Counted from the stretch's first letter, positions 27,688 through 36,825 are shown. The stretch: DNA of 64,000 nt from Streptococcus sp. oral taxon 061 (GCF_013394695.1 NZ_CP058258.1:888001-952000); one strand, 5' to 3'. Program-made: numbers and translations. Notes: generated from the sequence alone by a model not told the origin.

Positions 27688-28803
27688 TTGATATATTTAG
27701 ATAATGCTGCTACGACTCCAATGTCACCTGCAGCTATCTCAGCGATGACTCAAGTCATGCAAGAAACATATGGGAACCCTTCTAGTATTCATAGTCATGG
27801 ACGCCAAGCAGGTAAATTATTACGAGAAGCGCGTCAAGAGTTAGCGAGTTTACTAGGAACAAAGCCACAGCATGTTTTCTTCACCTCTGGTGGTACAGAA
27901 AGTAATAATACTGCAATTATCGGCTACTGCCTTCGCCACCAATGGCGTGGGAAACACATCATTACTACTGCTATTGAGCATCACGCAGTTCTTGAACCAA
28001 TTGAATATTTGGTTGAAAATTTCGGGTTTGAAGTAACTGTTTTGAAACCTGTAAATCAAGAAATCACAGCAGACCAAGTCAAAAATGCTCTTCGTGAAGA
28101 TACCATTCTAGTTTCAACTATGTTTGCAAACAATGAAACAGGAACTCTATTACCGATTGCTGAAATTGGTGAGGTTTTAAAAAATCATCCAGCTTCTTAT
28201 CATGTTGATGCAGTTCAGGCGGTTGGTAAAGTAGAGATTCTTCCCGAAGAATTGGGAATTGATTTTCTTAGCGCTTCTGCACATAAATTCTATGGTCCCA
28301 AAGGCGTAGGTTTCCTATACGCTTCTTCTACAGATTTTGATTCTTATCTACACGGTGGAGATCAAGAACAGAAAAAAAGAGCAGGAACAGAAAATCTTCC
28401 TGCAATTATAGGGATGGTCGCGGCACTTAAGGATGATCTTGAACATTTAGAAAGTAATTTTGAAAAAGTTCAAAAGTTACAAGAAACATTTCTAACTGAA
28501 ATGGATGGATTAAACTACTATCTAAACCAAAGTAAAGAGCAACTTCCCTATGTCCTCAACATTGGTTTCCCAGGACAACGAAATGATCTGCTACTACTTC
28601 GCCTGGATCTAGAAGGCATTTCTATTTCAACAGGTTCAGCATGTACCGCTGGTATTGTTCAGGTTAGTCATGTTCTTCAGGCTTTTTATGGAGAAGACTC
28701 GCCTCGCTTACACGAGTCTGTTCGCGTCAGCATTTCACCTCAAAATACAGAACAAGAAATGATAACTCTTGCTAAAACTCTTAAAAATATCATCGGAGGA
28801 TAA
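27688..28803 (+). CDS. Cysteine desulfurase (NifS/IscS type), TTG start
   Basis: This 371-aa PLP enzyme mobilises sulfur from cysteine. The PLP lysine is in 'SASAHKFYGPKGVGF' near residue 200 and the catalytic cysteine in 'STGSACTAG' near 315, on the long flexible loop of group I desulfurases. The frame starts with TTG at 27688, 3 nt after TTAGGTGAG. The N-terminus 'IYLDNAATTPM' is intact and no upstream ATG exists, so the TTG is real. The nearby DUF1831 protein is a usual partner. tRNA thiolation rather than cluster assembly (a SufBCD task) is the likely role. Confidence 0.9.
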   Translation: MIYLDNAATTPMSPAAISAMTQVMQETYGNPSSIHSHGRQAGKLLREARQELASLLGTKPQHVFFTSGGTESNNTAIIGYCLRHQWRGKHIITTAIEHHAVLEPIEYLVENFGFEVTVLKPVNQEITADQVKNALREDTILVSTMFANNETGTLLPIAEIGEVLKNHPASYHVDAVQAVGKVEILPEELGIDFLSASAHKFYGPKGVGFLYASSTDFDSYLHGGDQEQKKRAGTENLPAIIGMVAALKDDLEHLESNFEKVQKLQETFLTEMDGLNYYLNQSKEQLPYVLNIGFPGQRNDLLLLRLDLEGISISTGSACTAGIVQVSHVLQAFYGEDSPRLHESVRVSISPQNTEQEMITLAKTLKNIIGG

Positions 28804-28807
28804 CTCA

Positions 28808-29155
28808 ATGGCATTCGAACAAACGATTAAACTAAAAAATTGTCGTTACGATTATACACTTAGCCCAACTGTAAAGAAATTTACGCTTAAAGATAATACG
28901 TTTTTTGAAACTAAAGTTGGTAACTATGAATTAACACGTCTTCTTGAAAAAGTTCCAAATAGTGGAGAAGGATTCCAACTTAAGATTATTATCAACAAAG
29001 ACTTAACAGGTGCAAAAATCAACATCACTGATAAATTTGGTCTACGTTTAGTTGATATCTTCAAATCAGAAGAAACTCATATCCACCAAGAGAAATTCTA
29101 CTTCTTGATGGATAGTCTTGTTGAGCGTGGCGTATTTACAAAAAGTGAAAGATAA
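28808..29155 (+). CDS. DUF1831 domain protein
   Basis: This 115-aa protein of the DUF1831 family is encoded beside cysteine desulfurase in streptococci and relatives. The start is the ATG at 28808 behind GGAGG. An upstream ATG in the previous gene is not used, as the ribosome binding site shows. Sequence is basic and soluble ('KLKNCRYDYTLSPTVKKF'), with no cysteine pair for metal binding. It lies 4 nt after the desulfurase stop, so the pair is coupled. A helper role in sulfur transfer is inference from linkage only. Confidence 0.85.
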   Translation: MAFEQTIKLKNCRYDYTLSPTVKKFTLKDNTFFETKVGNYELTRLLEKVPNSGEGFQLKIIINKDLTGAKINITDKFGLRLVDIFKSEETHIHQEKFYFLMDSLVERGVFTKSER

Positions 29156-29164
29156 AAGGTCGTT

Positions 29165-29378
29165 ATGTTTCGATTAACTTACAAGGACTCCTATCAAGTA
29201 GAGCGTGTGCAAGAATATGAAGACTATGAAGCTCTTATGCTCTCTCTATCGGGTTGTGTAACCCTTCCTGATACTACTCTTATTACTTCATTAACATGAT
29301 GGGGTTGAAATCTATCAGGGGCTTCTAGGTAATCTCTACCGCTTTTTATGGACTTACCACGAAACTAAGATAAACTAA
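29165..29378 (+). pseudogene. DUF4649-type small protein gene, frameshifted
   Basis: The ATG at 29165 opens a frame ('MFRLTYKDSYQVERVQEYED', then 'YEALMLSLSGCVTLPDT') that hits a stop at 29297 after 44 codons. The expected continuation is found at once in another frame from 29298: 'DGVEIYQGLLGNLYRFLW', then 'TYHETKIN' and a stop at 29376. Together they make a ~70-aa protein like the DUF4649 proteins normally encoded between DUF1831 and rex. An indel at about 29290-29298 (not a multiple of three) explains the break. A sequencing error is the main alternative. Confidence 0.75.
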
Positions 29379-29400
29379 GATTTTTTCTTAGTTTTTTTTC
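29372..29400 (+). terminator. Intrinsic terminator before rex
   Basis: AAACTAAG pairs with CTTAGTTT around ATTTTTT and is followed by T8. It ends the prs-desulfurase-DUF1831 unit. Confidence 0.75.
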
Positions 29401-29460
29401 GTTATTGTTGCAATTTTCACAAACTTTCTATAAAATAGTAAATAGAAAGGTTGTGATTTT

Positions 29461-30102
29461 GTGAAAGAAAAACAGTCTGCTATTCCTAAAGCAACAGCAA
29501 AGAGACTTTCTCTCTATTACCGTATTTTTAAAAGATTTAATGCCGAAAAAATTGAAAGAGCTAATTCCAAACAAATTGCAGAAGCGATTGGAATTGATTC
29601 TGCCACTGTTCGTCGTGACTTCTCTTACTTTGGCGAACTTGGACGTCGTGGATTTGGCTATGATGTCAAAAAGCTCATGAACTTTTTCGCTGATCTTTTA
29701 AATGATAATTCTATTACCAATGTTATGCTGGTAGGTATCGGAAATATGGGGCATGCCCTCCTACACTACCGCTTTCATGAGCGTAACAAGATGAAAATCA
29801 TCATGGCTTTTGACCTAGATGATCATCCTGAGGTTGGTACCCAAACTCCTGATGGTGTTCCAATCTATGGAATCTCTCAAATAAAGGACAAAATTAAGGA
29901 TAGTGATGTTAAAACTGCTATTCTTACTGTTCCTAGTATTAAATCTCAAGAAGTTGCAGAACTATTAGTCGACGCCGGTATCAAAGGTATTCTTAGTTTT
30001 TCTCCTGTTCACCTACATCTTCCTAAAGACGTAGTTGTTCAGTATGTCGATCTTACAAGCGAACTTCAAACCCTCCTCTATTTCATGCGTAAAGAGGATT
30101 AG
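29461..30102 (+). CDS. rex: Redox-sensing transcriptional repressor Rex
   Basis: This 213-aa repressor senses the NADH/NAD+ ratio and controls fermentation genes. The N-terminal winged helix (about residues 20-75, '[20 protein letters not shown]') binds DNA, and a Rossmann domain follows with '[10 protein letters not shown]'. The start is GTG at 29461, behind GAAAGG. No ATG gives a full N-terminus. A TATAAA -10 box lies about 30 nt upstream. Only a half-site resembling the Rex operator (TTCACAA, near 29415) is visible there, so autoregulation is uncertain. Confidence 0.93.
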   Translation: MKEKQSAIPKATAKRLSLYYRIFKRFNAEKIERANSKQIAEAIGIDSATVRRDFSYFGELGRRGFGYDVKKLMNFFADLLNDNSITNVMLVGIGNMGHALLHYRFHERNKMKIIMAFDLDDHPEVGTQTPDGVPIYGISQIKDKIKDSDVKTAILTVPSIKSQEVAELLVDAGIKGILSFSPVHLHLPKDVVVQYVDLTSELQTLLYFMRKED

Positions 30103-30117
30103 AAAGTGTAAATATTT

Positions 30118-30807
30118 ATGAATAAACCAGTTATTGGGATTACAGGAAATGAAACCCCGCATCCAGATGATGATCTTATGATGAGTTATGCTGCCAAAGG
30201 CTTTGTTGAAGGAGTTAAGGAAGCTGGAGGTATCCCCATTATCCTACCAATTGGTGATGAAGAAATGGCCGGTTACTACATTAGTTTAATTGATAAACTT
30301 ATTCTAACTGGTGGACAAAACGTAGACCCTAAATACTATGGTGAGCCAAAAGTTATTGATAGTGACGATTACCACCTTCAACGTGATATTTTTGAGTTAG
30401 CACTCATTAAAGAAGCAATCAAGCAAAATAAGCCAATTTTTTCTGTCTGTCGTGGTACTCAACTTTTTAACGTAGCCATGGGCGGGTCTCTTTATCAAGA
30501 TATTGAAGATCATTGGCAAGATACTTCCGCTGAATACACCACTCAGCGGCTTGTTACCGAACCAGATACTATTCTTCGAGAAATTTATGGAGAAATCTCT
30601 CATATAAATTCTTTCCACCATCAGAGCATCAAAGATTTAGCTCCTAATCTTCAGGTTGTAGCACATGATCCTAAAGATGGTATTATCGAGGCTGTAACAA
30701 GTACAGATGGTTTCCCTTATCTCGGTGTTCAATGGCATCCAGAATTTCTCTTTGAAAATCGCCCCAAAGATAAAACGCTTTTTGACTATGTTGTCAATGA
30801 ATTGTAA
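30118..30807 (+). CDS. PuuD-like class I glutamine amidotransferase / peptidase C26
   Basis: This 229-aa amidase has the nucleophile Cys in 'FSVCRGTQLFNVAMGG' near residue 109 and the His-Glu of the triad in 'LGVQWHPEF' near 198-203. It belongs to the gamma-glutamyl-gamma-aminobutyrate hydrolase family, but some Gram-positive members act on other gamma-glutamyl amides or cell-wall precursors. It follows rex by 15 nt, so Rex and this enzyme share a transcript, without an obvious functional tie. The substrate is not determinable here. Confidence 0.88.
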   Translation: MNKPVIGITGNETPHPDDDLMMSYAAKGFVEGVKEAGGIPIILPIGDEEMAGYYISLIDKLILTGGQNVDPKYYGEPKVIDSDDYHLQRDIFELALIKEAIKQNKPIFSVCRGTQLFNVAMGGSLYQDIEDHWQDTSAEYTTQRLVTEPDTILREIYGEISHINSFHHQSIKDLAPNLQVVAHDPKDGIIEAVTSTDGFPYLGVQWHPEFLFENRPKDKTLFDYVVNEL

Positions 30808-30832
30808 AACCTGTATATGATGCAGGTTTTTT
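30806..30832. terminator. Intrinsic terminator between convergent genes
   Basis: AAAACCTG (30806-30813) pairs with CAGGTTTT (30823-30830), then more T. It separates the amidase gene from convergent radC. Confidence 0.75.
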
Positions 30833-31512
30833 TATATCATATCCGTCTTCTCACGGTAACTAAAATAATCTGAATGCGAGACAATTAGATGGTCCAATAA
30901 GACCAATCCCATTATCTCGCAGGCTTCTTTAACAAGCTTGGTAACATGGTCGTCATTGGGGCTAGGAACTACTGGACCTGATGGATGATTGTGAACCAGA
31001 ATCACAGATGTTGCCATGTGCTTTAGGGCATAGTGGAGAATTTCTCTCGGTTCAGCAATGCTTCTTGTGGCAGACCCTATAAAAATAGTCTGCTGGTGAA
31101 TGATTTGATTTTGTGTATTCAGATAAAGCGCCACTAGGTGCTCTTGTTTTTTATCTCCAAGCTCAGCTTGCATCTTTTTAGCTAATTTACGACTGCTAAG
31201 AATGCTCTCCATTTCCACTGTTTCCCTTTTATGGATACGGCAGCCTAATTCGATAACAGCTTGTAATTCGATAGCCTTAACACGTCCGATACCCGATAGA
31301 GTCTGCAATTCCTGTAGGCTCATTCTTTTTAGGTCGGTTAAACATGTTAGCTGATTTAAGACCTTCTGTGCTATTTCAAAAACATTGGCCTGTTTCGTTC
31401 CTGTCCTTAGTAATATTGCCAGTAATTCTTGATTGCTGAGTGCTTCTACTCCCTCTCTTACTAATCTTTCTCTTGGTAAGAGCGAATCTTCTTGAAATGA
31501 AATACTATACAT
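30832..31512 (-). CDS. radC: RadC family JAMM/MPN domain protein
   Basis: This 226-aa protein has an N-terminal helix-hairpin-helix-like region (about residues 15-95, '[16 protein letters not shown]') and a C-terminal JAMM metalloprotease-like domain with 'HNHPSG' and the downstream Asp ('SPNDDHVTK'). Despite the name, a DNA-repair role was not upheld in pneumococcus, and its function is open. Its ribosome binding site (GAGGAGG) lies within the hairpin that terminates upstream metY, so its translation may be low or depend on a transcript not folded there. Confidence 0.92.
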   Translation of the reverse strand: MYSISFQEDSLLPRERLVREGVEALSNQELLAILLRTGTKQANVFEIAQKVLNQLTCLTDLKRMSLQELQTLSGIGRVKAIELQAVIELGCRIHKRETVEMESILSSRKLAKKMQAELGDKKQEHLVALYLNTQNQIIHQQTIFIGSATRSIAEPREILHYALKHMATSVILVHNHPSGPVVPSPNDDHVTKLVKEACEIMGLVLLDHLIVSHSDYFSYREKTDMI

Positions 31513-31514
31513 AA

Positions 31515-31550
31515 AAAATCCTCCTCACTTAATTATTCGTGAGAAGGATT
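31515..31550 (-). terminator. Terminator after metY that overlaps the radC ribosome binding site
   Basis: On the minus strand AATCCTTCTCAC pairs with GTGAGGAGGATT (one mismatch), followed by TTTTTTAT and the radC ATG. The 3' arm contains the GAGGAGG ribosome binding site of radC. Confidence 0.75.
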
Positions 31551-31576
31551 CTTAATTCGATAAAAACTAGTTATTT

Positions 31577-32857
31577 TTAGATTTTTTCAAGAGCTAGTCG
31601 CAAATCTTCAATCAAATCATCGACATTTTCAAGACCGATTGAGAGACGGATTTGATTTTTGGTTACTCCTGCTGCTTCTAGATCAGAGTCTGACAACTGA
31701 GCATGTGTTGTAGTTGCGGGATGAACCACCAATGATTTAGCATCTGCAACATTGGCTAGGTTTGAAAAGATTTCTAAGCTATCAATCACTTTACGTGCTT
31801 CTGCTTCTCCACCTTTAACGTGGAAAGTAAAGATTGAGCCAACACCTTTTGGTAAGTATTTTTCAGCCAAGGCATGGTATGGACTATCTGGAAGTTTTGG
31901 ATAGTTGACCTTTTCAACTTTTGGATGGTTCACAAGGAAATCAACGATTTTCTCAGCATTTTGAACATGGCGTTCAACTCGAAGAGAAAGTGTTTCAAGA
32001 CCTTGTAAGAGTAAGAATGAGTTAAACGGTGAAAGGGCAGCTCCCATATCACGAAGCAATTGCACGCGAGCAGCCACGATAAAGGCTGCAGCACCAACAT
32101 CACGAGTATAACTGATATTGTGGTAGCTTGGGTCCTCATCGACCAATTGAGGGAATTTCCCTGAAGCAGCCCAGTCAAACTTACCACTGTCAACAATGAC
32201 ACCACCAATAGTTGTACCGTGACCACCGATAAACTTAGTTGCAGAGTGAACTGCGATATCTACACCGTGAGAAAAGACATTGATAAGATAAGGTGTTGCG
32301 AAGGTATTGTCAGCAACCAAAGGAATCTGGTGTTTGTGAGCAATTTCAGCGATTTTTTCGATATCTGGAATATTGATAACTGGATTTCCCAAAGTTTCAA
32401 TCAAGACAAGCTTGGTATTATCTTTAATCGCTGCTTCTACTTCTTCTAGATTATCAATATCAACAAAAGTTGTGGTGATTCCATAACGAGGAAGTGTTTC
32501 TTTCAAGAGGTTAAAGGTACCACCATAGATGGTTGATGCTGCAACGACGTGGTCTCCTGCGTGGGCTAGAGCTAAAATTGTGTAGGTAATAGCAGCCATA
32601 CCTGATGCAGTTGCAAGTGCACCTACACCACCTTCAAGAGCTGCGATACGCTCTTCAAAGGCTGATGTTGTTGGGTTAGTGATACGAGTATAGATATTAC
32701 CAGCCTTTTGAAGGGCAAAAAGTTCAGCTCCTTCTTGGGTATCTTCAAATACAAAAGATGTTGTTTGGTAAATAGGAACAGCACGAGATTTTGTAGTCGC
32801 GTCTACTACTTGACCAGCATGCAATTGAAGTGTTTCAAATTTAAATTCACGAGTCAT
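31577..32857 (-). CDS. metY: O-acetylhomoserine sulfhydrylase
   Basis: This 426-aa PLP enzyme of the Cys/Met metabolism family forms homocysteine from O-acetylhomoserine and sulfide. The PLP lysine is in 'SATKFIGGHGTTIGG' near residue 212. 'NPTTSAFEERIAALEGG' and 'ADNTFATPYL' are characteristic blocks. The length of about 426 distinguishes it from the shorter cystathionine gamma-synthase/lyase group. It has a good promoter (32888-32916), GGAGG before its ATG, and its own terminator. No SAM riboswitch or T-box was seen in the short leader. Confidence 0.9.
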   Translation of the reverse strand: MTREFKFETLQLHAGQVVDATTKSRAVPIYQTTSFVFEDTQEGAELFALQKAGNIYTRITNPTTSAFEERIAALEGGVGALATASGMAAITYTILALAHAGDHVVAASTIYGGTFNLLKETLPRYGITTTFVDIDNLEEVEAAIKDNTKLVLIETLGNPVINIPDIEKIAEIAHKHQIPLVADNTFATPYLINVFSHGVDIAVHSATKFIGGHGTTIGGVIVDSGKFDWAASGKFPQLVDEDPSYHNISYTRDVGAAAFIVAARVQLLRDMGAALSPFNSFLLLQGLETLSLRVERHVQNAEKIVDFLVNHPKVEKVNYPKLPDSPYHALAEKYLPKGVGSIFTFHVKGGEAEARKVIDSLEIFSNLANVADAKSLVVHPATTTHAQLSDSDLEAAGVTKNQIRLSIGLENVDDLIEDLRLALEKI

Positions 32858-32887
32858 TGTGAGTCCTCCAAAGATTTCATTAGGTTC

Positions 32888-32916
32888 ATTGTATCACCTA
32901 ATTCGTTCAGTTACAA
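32888..32916 (-). promoter_or_regulatory. SigmaA promoter of metY
   Basis: On the minus strand TTGTAA (32911-32916), a 17-bp spacer ending in TGA, and TACAAT (32888-32893), giving a leader of only about 25 nt. Confidence 0.7.
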
Positions 32917-33048
32917 ATACAACTTTGTTATATATTGGCATAAGAAATAGCTATTGCTATTATTAGAATTGTAGAACTTTTTTCAGATAGTTTAAAATGT
33001 TTGTCTTCACTGCTCATATACTTTATAATGTTTAGAAAGGAGAAAACT

Positions 33049-33744
33049 ATGTCAGAAATTACTCATGAAATTGATGCAAACTTTGCTGGTCGTTTAAATA
33101 TCTTGCGTGCTGGTGTACTGGGAGCAAATGATGGAATCATCTCTATCGCTGGAGTTGTTATCGGGGTAGCCAGTGCTACAACGAATATCTGGATCATCTT
33201 CCTCTCAGGATTGGCTGCTATTCTTGCTGGTGCCTTTTCTATGGCTGGAGGCGAGTATGTATCTGTATCTACTCAGAAAGACACGGAGGAAGCTGCTGTA
33301 GCTCGTGAACAACTACTTTTGGATAAAGATATGGAGGCTGCTAAAAAATCACTCTACGCATCCTATCTTCAAAATGGTGAGTGTGAAACTTCAGCTCAAC
33401 TATTAGTTAACAAAGCTTTTTTGAAAAATCCACTAAAAGCCTTAGTCGAGGAAAAATATGGTATCGAGTATGAAGAATTCACCAATCCATGGCATGCTGC
33501 AGCATCTAGCTTTATTTCCTTTGTCCTCGGAAGTCTCCCGCCAATGCTTTCAATAACCATCTTTCCAAGTGACTATCGAATCCCTGCTACTGTTATCATT
33601 GTAGCAATTTCACTTCTAGTCACTGGATATACAAGTGCCAAACTTGGAAAAGCCCCAACCAAAACAGCTATGATTCGTAACCTTTGCATCGGCCTTTTGA
33701 CCATGGGTGTTACTTATCTATTTGGACAATTGTTTAGCATTTAA
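33049..33744 (+). CDS. VIT1/CCC1 (DUF125) family iron/manganese transporter
   Basis: This 231-aa membrane protein has the family signature 'LRAGVLGANDGIISIAGVVI' near residues 17-36 and 'MAGGEYVSVSTQKDTEEA' after the second helix. Five membrane segments are predicted, two before and three after a charged metal-binding loop (about residues 75-140). VIT/CCC1 proteins move Fe2+ or Mn2+, usually out of the cytosol. The start is the ATG at 33049 behind AAAGGAG, not the upstream frame extension. It is monocistronic with its own terminator. Confidence 0.9.
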   Translation: MSEITHEIDANFAGRLNILRAGVLGANDGIISIAGVVIGVASATTNIWIIFLSGLAAILAGAFSMAGGEYVSVSTQKDTEEAAVAREQLLLDKDMEAAKKSLYASYLQNGECETSAQLLVNKAFLKNPLKALVEEKYGIEYEEFTNPWHAAASSFISFVLGSLPPMLSITIFPSDYRIPATVIIVAISLLVTGYTSAKLGKAPTKTAMIRNLCIGLLTMGVTYLFGQLFSI

Positions 33745-33748
33745 ATCA

Positions 33749-33782
33749 TAAAAACACCTCGAAAATATCGAGGTATTTTTTA
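33749..33782. terminator. Terminator between convergent VIT and ABC permease genes
   Basis: AAAACACCTCG pairs with CGAGGTATTTT (one mismatch) around AAAATAT, with T/A-rich flanks on both sides, so it can serve both directions. Confidence 0.8.
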
Positions 33783-35774
33783 TTATAGCTGGATAATTTT
33801 GCGATAACTTCTTGAAGTAATCATAAAGATTAGTACGTAGATAAGGGCAAAGATACCACAAATAGAAAGTGTTACACTTAACATCATAGCTGTATCTACT
33901 ACCCCAATGACCTTAAGAATCAAACTCAACATATGATAGGCAAATGCTAAGTGAAGAAAGGCGAAGATTACTGGAAGGAAGAAAACAGTCAAGACTTGCT
34001 TGTTAATGGTTTGCTTGATTTGTTTTTGGTCCAAGCCAACTTTTTGCAGGATGACAAAGCGTTCACGATCCTCATAACCTTCTGAGATTTGTTTATAGTA
34101 GATAACAAGTACTGTTCCCATCATAAAGATGATAGAGAGGAAAATACCAATAAAGAGAACTCCTCCAAAGAGAGCATTCATTTGTGCAATTGCATCACTT
34201 GCAGTGTCTCCACCATAAACCATACCGTCTTTATTTTTGAGATTATGACTAAAATTATTTGCAAACTCCTCAAAATCATCAGATAGCTTTAACTGTTCCT
34301 CTAGACTAGCTGTTACATCCATACCACCGTAGAGCTGTGTGTATATAGCTGAATCCTGGTACTGTTCCAAAAAGCTTTGAATATCAGCTACTACAAGATA
34401 GTTATAATCTGACACCAATAGTACATAAGGATTGGAAACATGATTAGCAATAAAATCCTGCTGGATTGCTTCCTTGATCGTATAGTTCTGATTGTTTAGA
34501 CTAAATGCTCTCTGTCCTTTAAGTTGGTCATTTCGAGCCCAAAGCCCTACTTCATCTCCAGTGAGATTTAATTTCTGACCAGTCATCTTTTCGTAATCTT
34601 TTTGGTCGAAAACTAAGAAGACAGTCTTGGGCATAACACTATTTTGCCCTTTTTCAAAGATGGTTAATTTGGTCCCATCTTGACTAGAAAGGCCGAAGCT
34701 AGCATAGCTGAGTACATCTTTGTTACTAATCGTTAAGCTCTTTTCACTTGCATACTGAGTCAAAAGTTTGTCTAAATCCTCAACTTCTACATTTTGCCCC
34801 TTGACATCAAAATCGTGAGGATATAGGAGTTTTTTCATATTTTCAGAACCGTTGTAGATGCTGGTTGCTGCTGACATGGTGATTAAAACCATGGTTGAAA
34901 GGATAGCAATGGTTGCTAATCCGACAGCATTTTTTTTCATACGGAAGATGAGGTTAGAAACAGAGATGAGGTTGTTGGGTTGGTAGTAATATCTCTTGTT
35001 TTTCTTGAGCAACTGTAAGAAGACTGTAATACCAGCATTGAATAAGAGATAGGTTCCTACAATAACTAACATGACCGCAATAAAGAAAGTAGCGACAGCT
35101 TTAAATGCATCTGTTACGCTTAGTGCTAAGTAGTAGCCACCACCTAGTGCAATGAGCCCTACTAAAGTTTGAAGAACTAGGAAACGCCCCTTCTTCTCAC
35201 CTTTTGCTTTCTCACGAGAGAGTTGGAGAGCATCCATACGGATGATACGTATAGCGTTTAAGAAAACGATAACTAAAAAGATAAAACCGAATACCAGAAG
35301 GATTGAAAGCACTACGGACCATTGGAAAGTTGCAACTAACTCTACCTTCATCTTCGCAAGTTTAAGCAATAATGCAAAGATGAGATTATCAAAGAGGGCG
35401 CCTATCCCAATACCGGCAGTGACTGTTACTAGCCCAAAAATCAAGAGTTCCTTGAAGGTCATACCAATCAAATGGCGTTTTTCTAAGCCCAACATGCCAT
35501 ATACACCCAGTTCTTTGGAACGGTTTTTCATGACAAAACTGTTGGCATAAAGCACGATAATGGCAGATGCAAGTGTCACTACGACAAGCCCTAGTTGTAG
35601 GGTAAATTGTATAGCAGATGCACCACGCAAATCCACAATTTTTGGATTAAAAGCTAGGGAGTAAAAGAGATAGCTAATCGTGACTGCCAAAATGACAGAC
35701 AAAGCAAAAGGGTAATAGAGTTTGCGGTTTTTGATTAAGTTGGATATGGCCAACTTATTGGTTAATCGAAACAT
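33783..35774 (-). CDS. Bce-type ABC transporter permease (FtsX domains)
   Basis: This 663-aa permease has about ten membrane segments: one near residue 20, three at about 50-170, two at 200-255, one near 290, then a ~220-residue extracellular domain, and three C-terminal segments. That is the layout of BceB-type antimicrobial-peptide resistance permeases, with two FtsX-like units and the large sensor domain. It is 1 nt downstream of its ATPase gene. In pneumococcus the equivalent pair is linked to peptide-antibiotic (bacitracin-type) resistance through a two-component system. The kinase/regulator pair is not in this window. Confidence 0.88.
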   Translation of the reverse strand: MFRLTNKLAISNLIKNRKLYYPFALSVILAVTISYLFYSLAFNPKIVDLRGASAIQFTLQLGLVVVTLASAIIVLYANSFVMKNRSKELGVYGMLGLEKRHLIGMTFKELLIFGLVTVTAGIGIGALFDNLIFALLLKLAKMKVELVATFQWSVVLSILLVFGFIFLVIVFLNAIRIIRMDALQLSREKAKGEKKGRFLVLQTLVGLIALGGGYYLALSVTDAFKAVATFFIAVMLVIVGTYLLFNAGITVFLQLLKKNKRYYYQPNNLISVSNLIFRMKKNAVGLATIAILSTMVLITMSAATSIYNGSENMKKLLYPHDFDVKGQNVEVEDLDKLLTQYASEKSLTISNKDVLSYASFGLSSQDGTKLTIFEKGQNSVMPKTVFLVFDQKDYEKMTGQKLNLTGDEVGLWARNDQLKGQRAFSLNNQNYTIKEAIQQDFIANHVSNPYVLLVSDYNYLVVADIQSFLEQYQDSAIYTQLYGGMDVTASLEEQLKLSDDFEEFANNFSHNLKNKDGMVYGGDTASDAIAQMNALFGGVLFIGIFLSIIFMMGTVLVIYYKQISEGYEDRERFVILQKVGLDQKQIKQTINKQVLTVFFLPVIFAFLHLAFAYHMLSLILKVIGVVDTAMMLSVTLSICGIFALIYVLIFMITSRSYRKIIQL

Positions 35775-35775
35775 A

Positions 35776-36534
35776 CTAGTTCACCTCACTTGCCATAACA
35801 GTTAAGGTGTCAGAGATTTCTTGGAACATCTGACGATCAGTTTTTTCACCACGGTAGATTTGGTTATAGAGAATGCCATCCTTGATGAAAAGGACACGTT
35901 TTGCACGGCTAGCTGCTGCTGTTGAGTGGGTTACCATGAGAATGGTTTGCCCTTGCTCGTTGATCTGATCAAAGATATCAAGGAGAGCTGCAGACGATTT
36001 AGAGTCTAGGGCACCTGTTGGCTCGTCCGCAAGGAGAATTTCTGGGTCTGTGATGATAGCCCGTGCAACTGCAACCCGTTGTTTTTGCCCTCCAGAGATT
36101 TCATAAGGGTACTTCTCCTGCAATTGATTGATGCCAAGATTTTCAGCCGTCACCACCAATTTTTTCATCATTTCTGTAATAGGCTTTCTAGACAATACCA
36201 AAGGGAGTAAGATATTGTCTTTAACAGAAAGCGTATCTAACAAATTAAAGTCTTGGAAGACAAAGCCTAACTTTTCACGACGGAAACTTGATGCTTCAGA
36301 ATTTTTAATGGTAGCTGTGTCTGTTCCGTTAAGGAAAACCTGGCCACGAGTTGGCTTGTCTAGCATGGCGAGAATATTGAGTAAAGTAGATTTCCCAGAA
36401 CCAGATTCACCCATGATAGCAACGTAATCGCCTTTTTCTACAGTAAAGTGAATATCTTTCAAGGCTTCTACTTGGTTGCCTTGAAAGCGAGTTTTATAAA
36501 TCTTTTGAACGTGTTTTACATCTAATAGCGTCAT
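35776..36534 (-). CDS. Bce-type ABC transporter ATP-binding protein
   Basis: This 252-aa ATPase has Walker A '[11 protein letters not shown]' near residue 40, the Q-loop '[13 protein letters not shown]', the signature '[15 protein letters not shown]', Walker B '[13 protein letters not shown]' and the H-loop 'MVTHS'. It energises the adjacent FtsX-type permease, probably removing peptide antibiotics from lipid II-cycle targets. The ATG lies after AAAGGAGATG. Directly upstream in the same transcript is a 37-codon gene. Confidence 0.92.
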   Translation of the reverse strand: MTLLDVKHVQKIYKTRFQGNQVEALKDIHFTVEKGDYVAIMGESGSGKSTLLNILAMLDKPTRGQVFLNGTDTATIKNSEASSFRREKLGFVFQDFNLLDTLSVKDNILLPLVLSRKPITEMMKKLVVTAENLGINQLQEKYPYEISGGQKQRVAVARAIITDPEILLADEPTGALDSKSSAALLDIFDQINEQGQTILMVTHSTAAASRAKRVLFIKDGILYNQIYRGEKTDRQMFQEISDTLTVMASEVN

Positions 36535-36549
36535 TTTAACATCTCCTTT

Positions 36550-36663
36550 TTAATATCCCATTAATTGAAACTGAGCCTGCATAATAGCGCAACCGAGCTG
36601 AACTCGCTCGATATCCTTTGGACTCGGCTTACTTGTATGTTTCTTCTGTAAAATATTTTTCAT
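36550..36663 (-). CDS. 37-residue peptide gene leading the Bce-type transporter operon
   Basis: An ATG at 36663, 7 nt after a consensus AAAGGAG, opens a 37-codon frame: 'MKNILQKKHTSKPSPKDIER' then 'VQLGCAIMQAQFQLMGY'. Its stop lies 15 nt before the ATPase start, and the ATPase's own AAAGGAG follows at once, so the three genes form one operon. The N-terminal half is basic and the C-terminal half amphipathic with a single Cys. It has no signal peptide. It may be a real micro-protein associated with the transporter or a leader peptide that couples translation. I know no function. Confidence 0.65.
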   Translation of the reverse strand: MKNILQKKHTSKPSPKDIERVQLGCAIMQAQFQLMGY

Positions 36664-36749
36664 AGTTTTGCTCCTTTATCTTTATGATATAAGTGTACTC
36701 TAAAGAAAGAGTTGGTTCCATAACATAACCTTACAAATGGAGCTTTAAT

Positions 36750-36765
36750 CTTACATTTTTGTAAG
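36750..36765. promoter_or_regulatory. Perfect palindrome, likely BceR-type response-regulator operator
   Basis: CTTACA-TTTT-TGTAAG is a 16-bp perfect palindrome about 85 nt upstream of the 37-codon gene, and a second half site CTTACA lies at 36730-36735. Bce-type transporters are usually induced by an OmpR-family regulator binding such TTACA inverted repeats upstream of the -35 box. The regulator is not encoded nearby. Confidence 0.65.
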
Positions 36766-36825
36766 ATAGAGATATTTTTTGAAATCAACTACTATTAGTT
36801 TACCACAAATTTTCAAGCAAAAGAA

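Noticed and set aside
29400..29460. Rex operator before rex
   Set aside because: Only a half site (TTCACAA) is present. The full inverted repeat is not, so I do not claim autoregulation.
31577..33000. SAM riboswitch or T-box before metY
   Set aside because: The predicted leader is only about 25 nt, too short for either.
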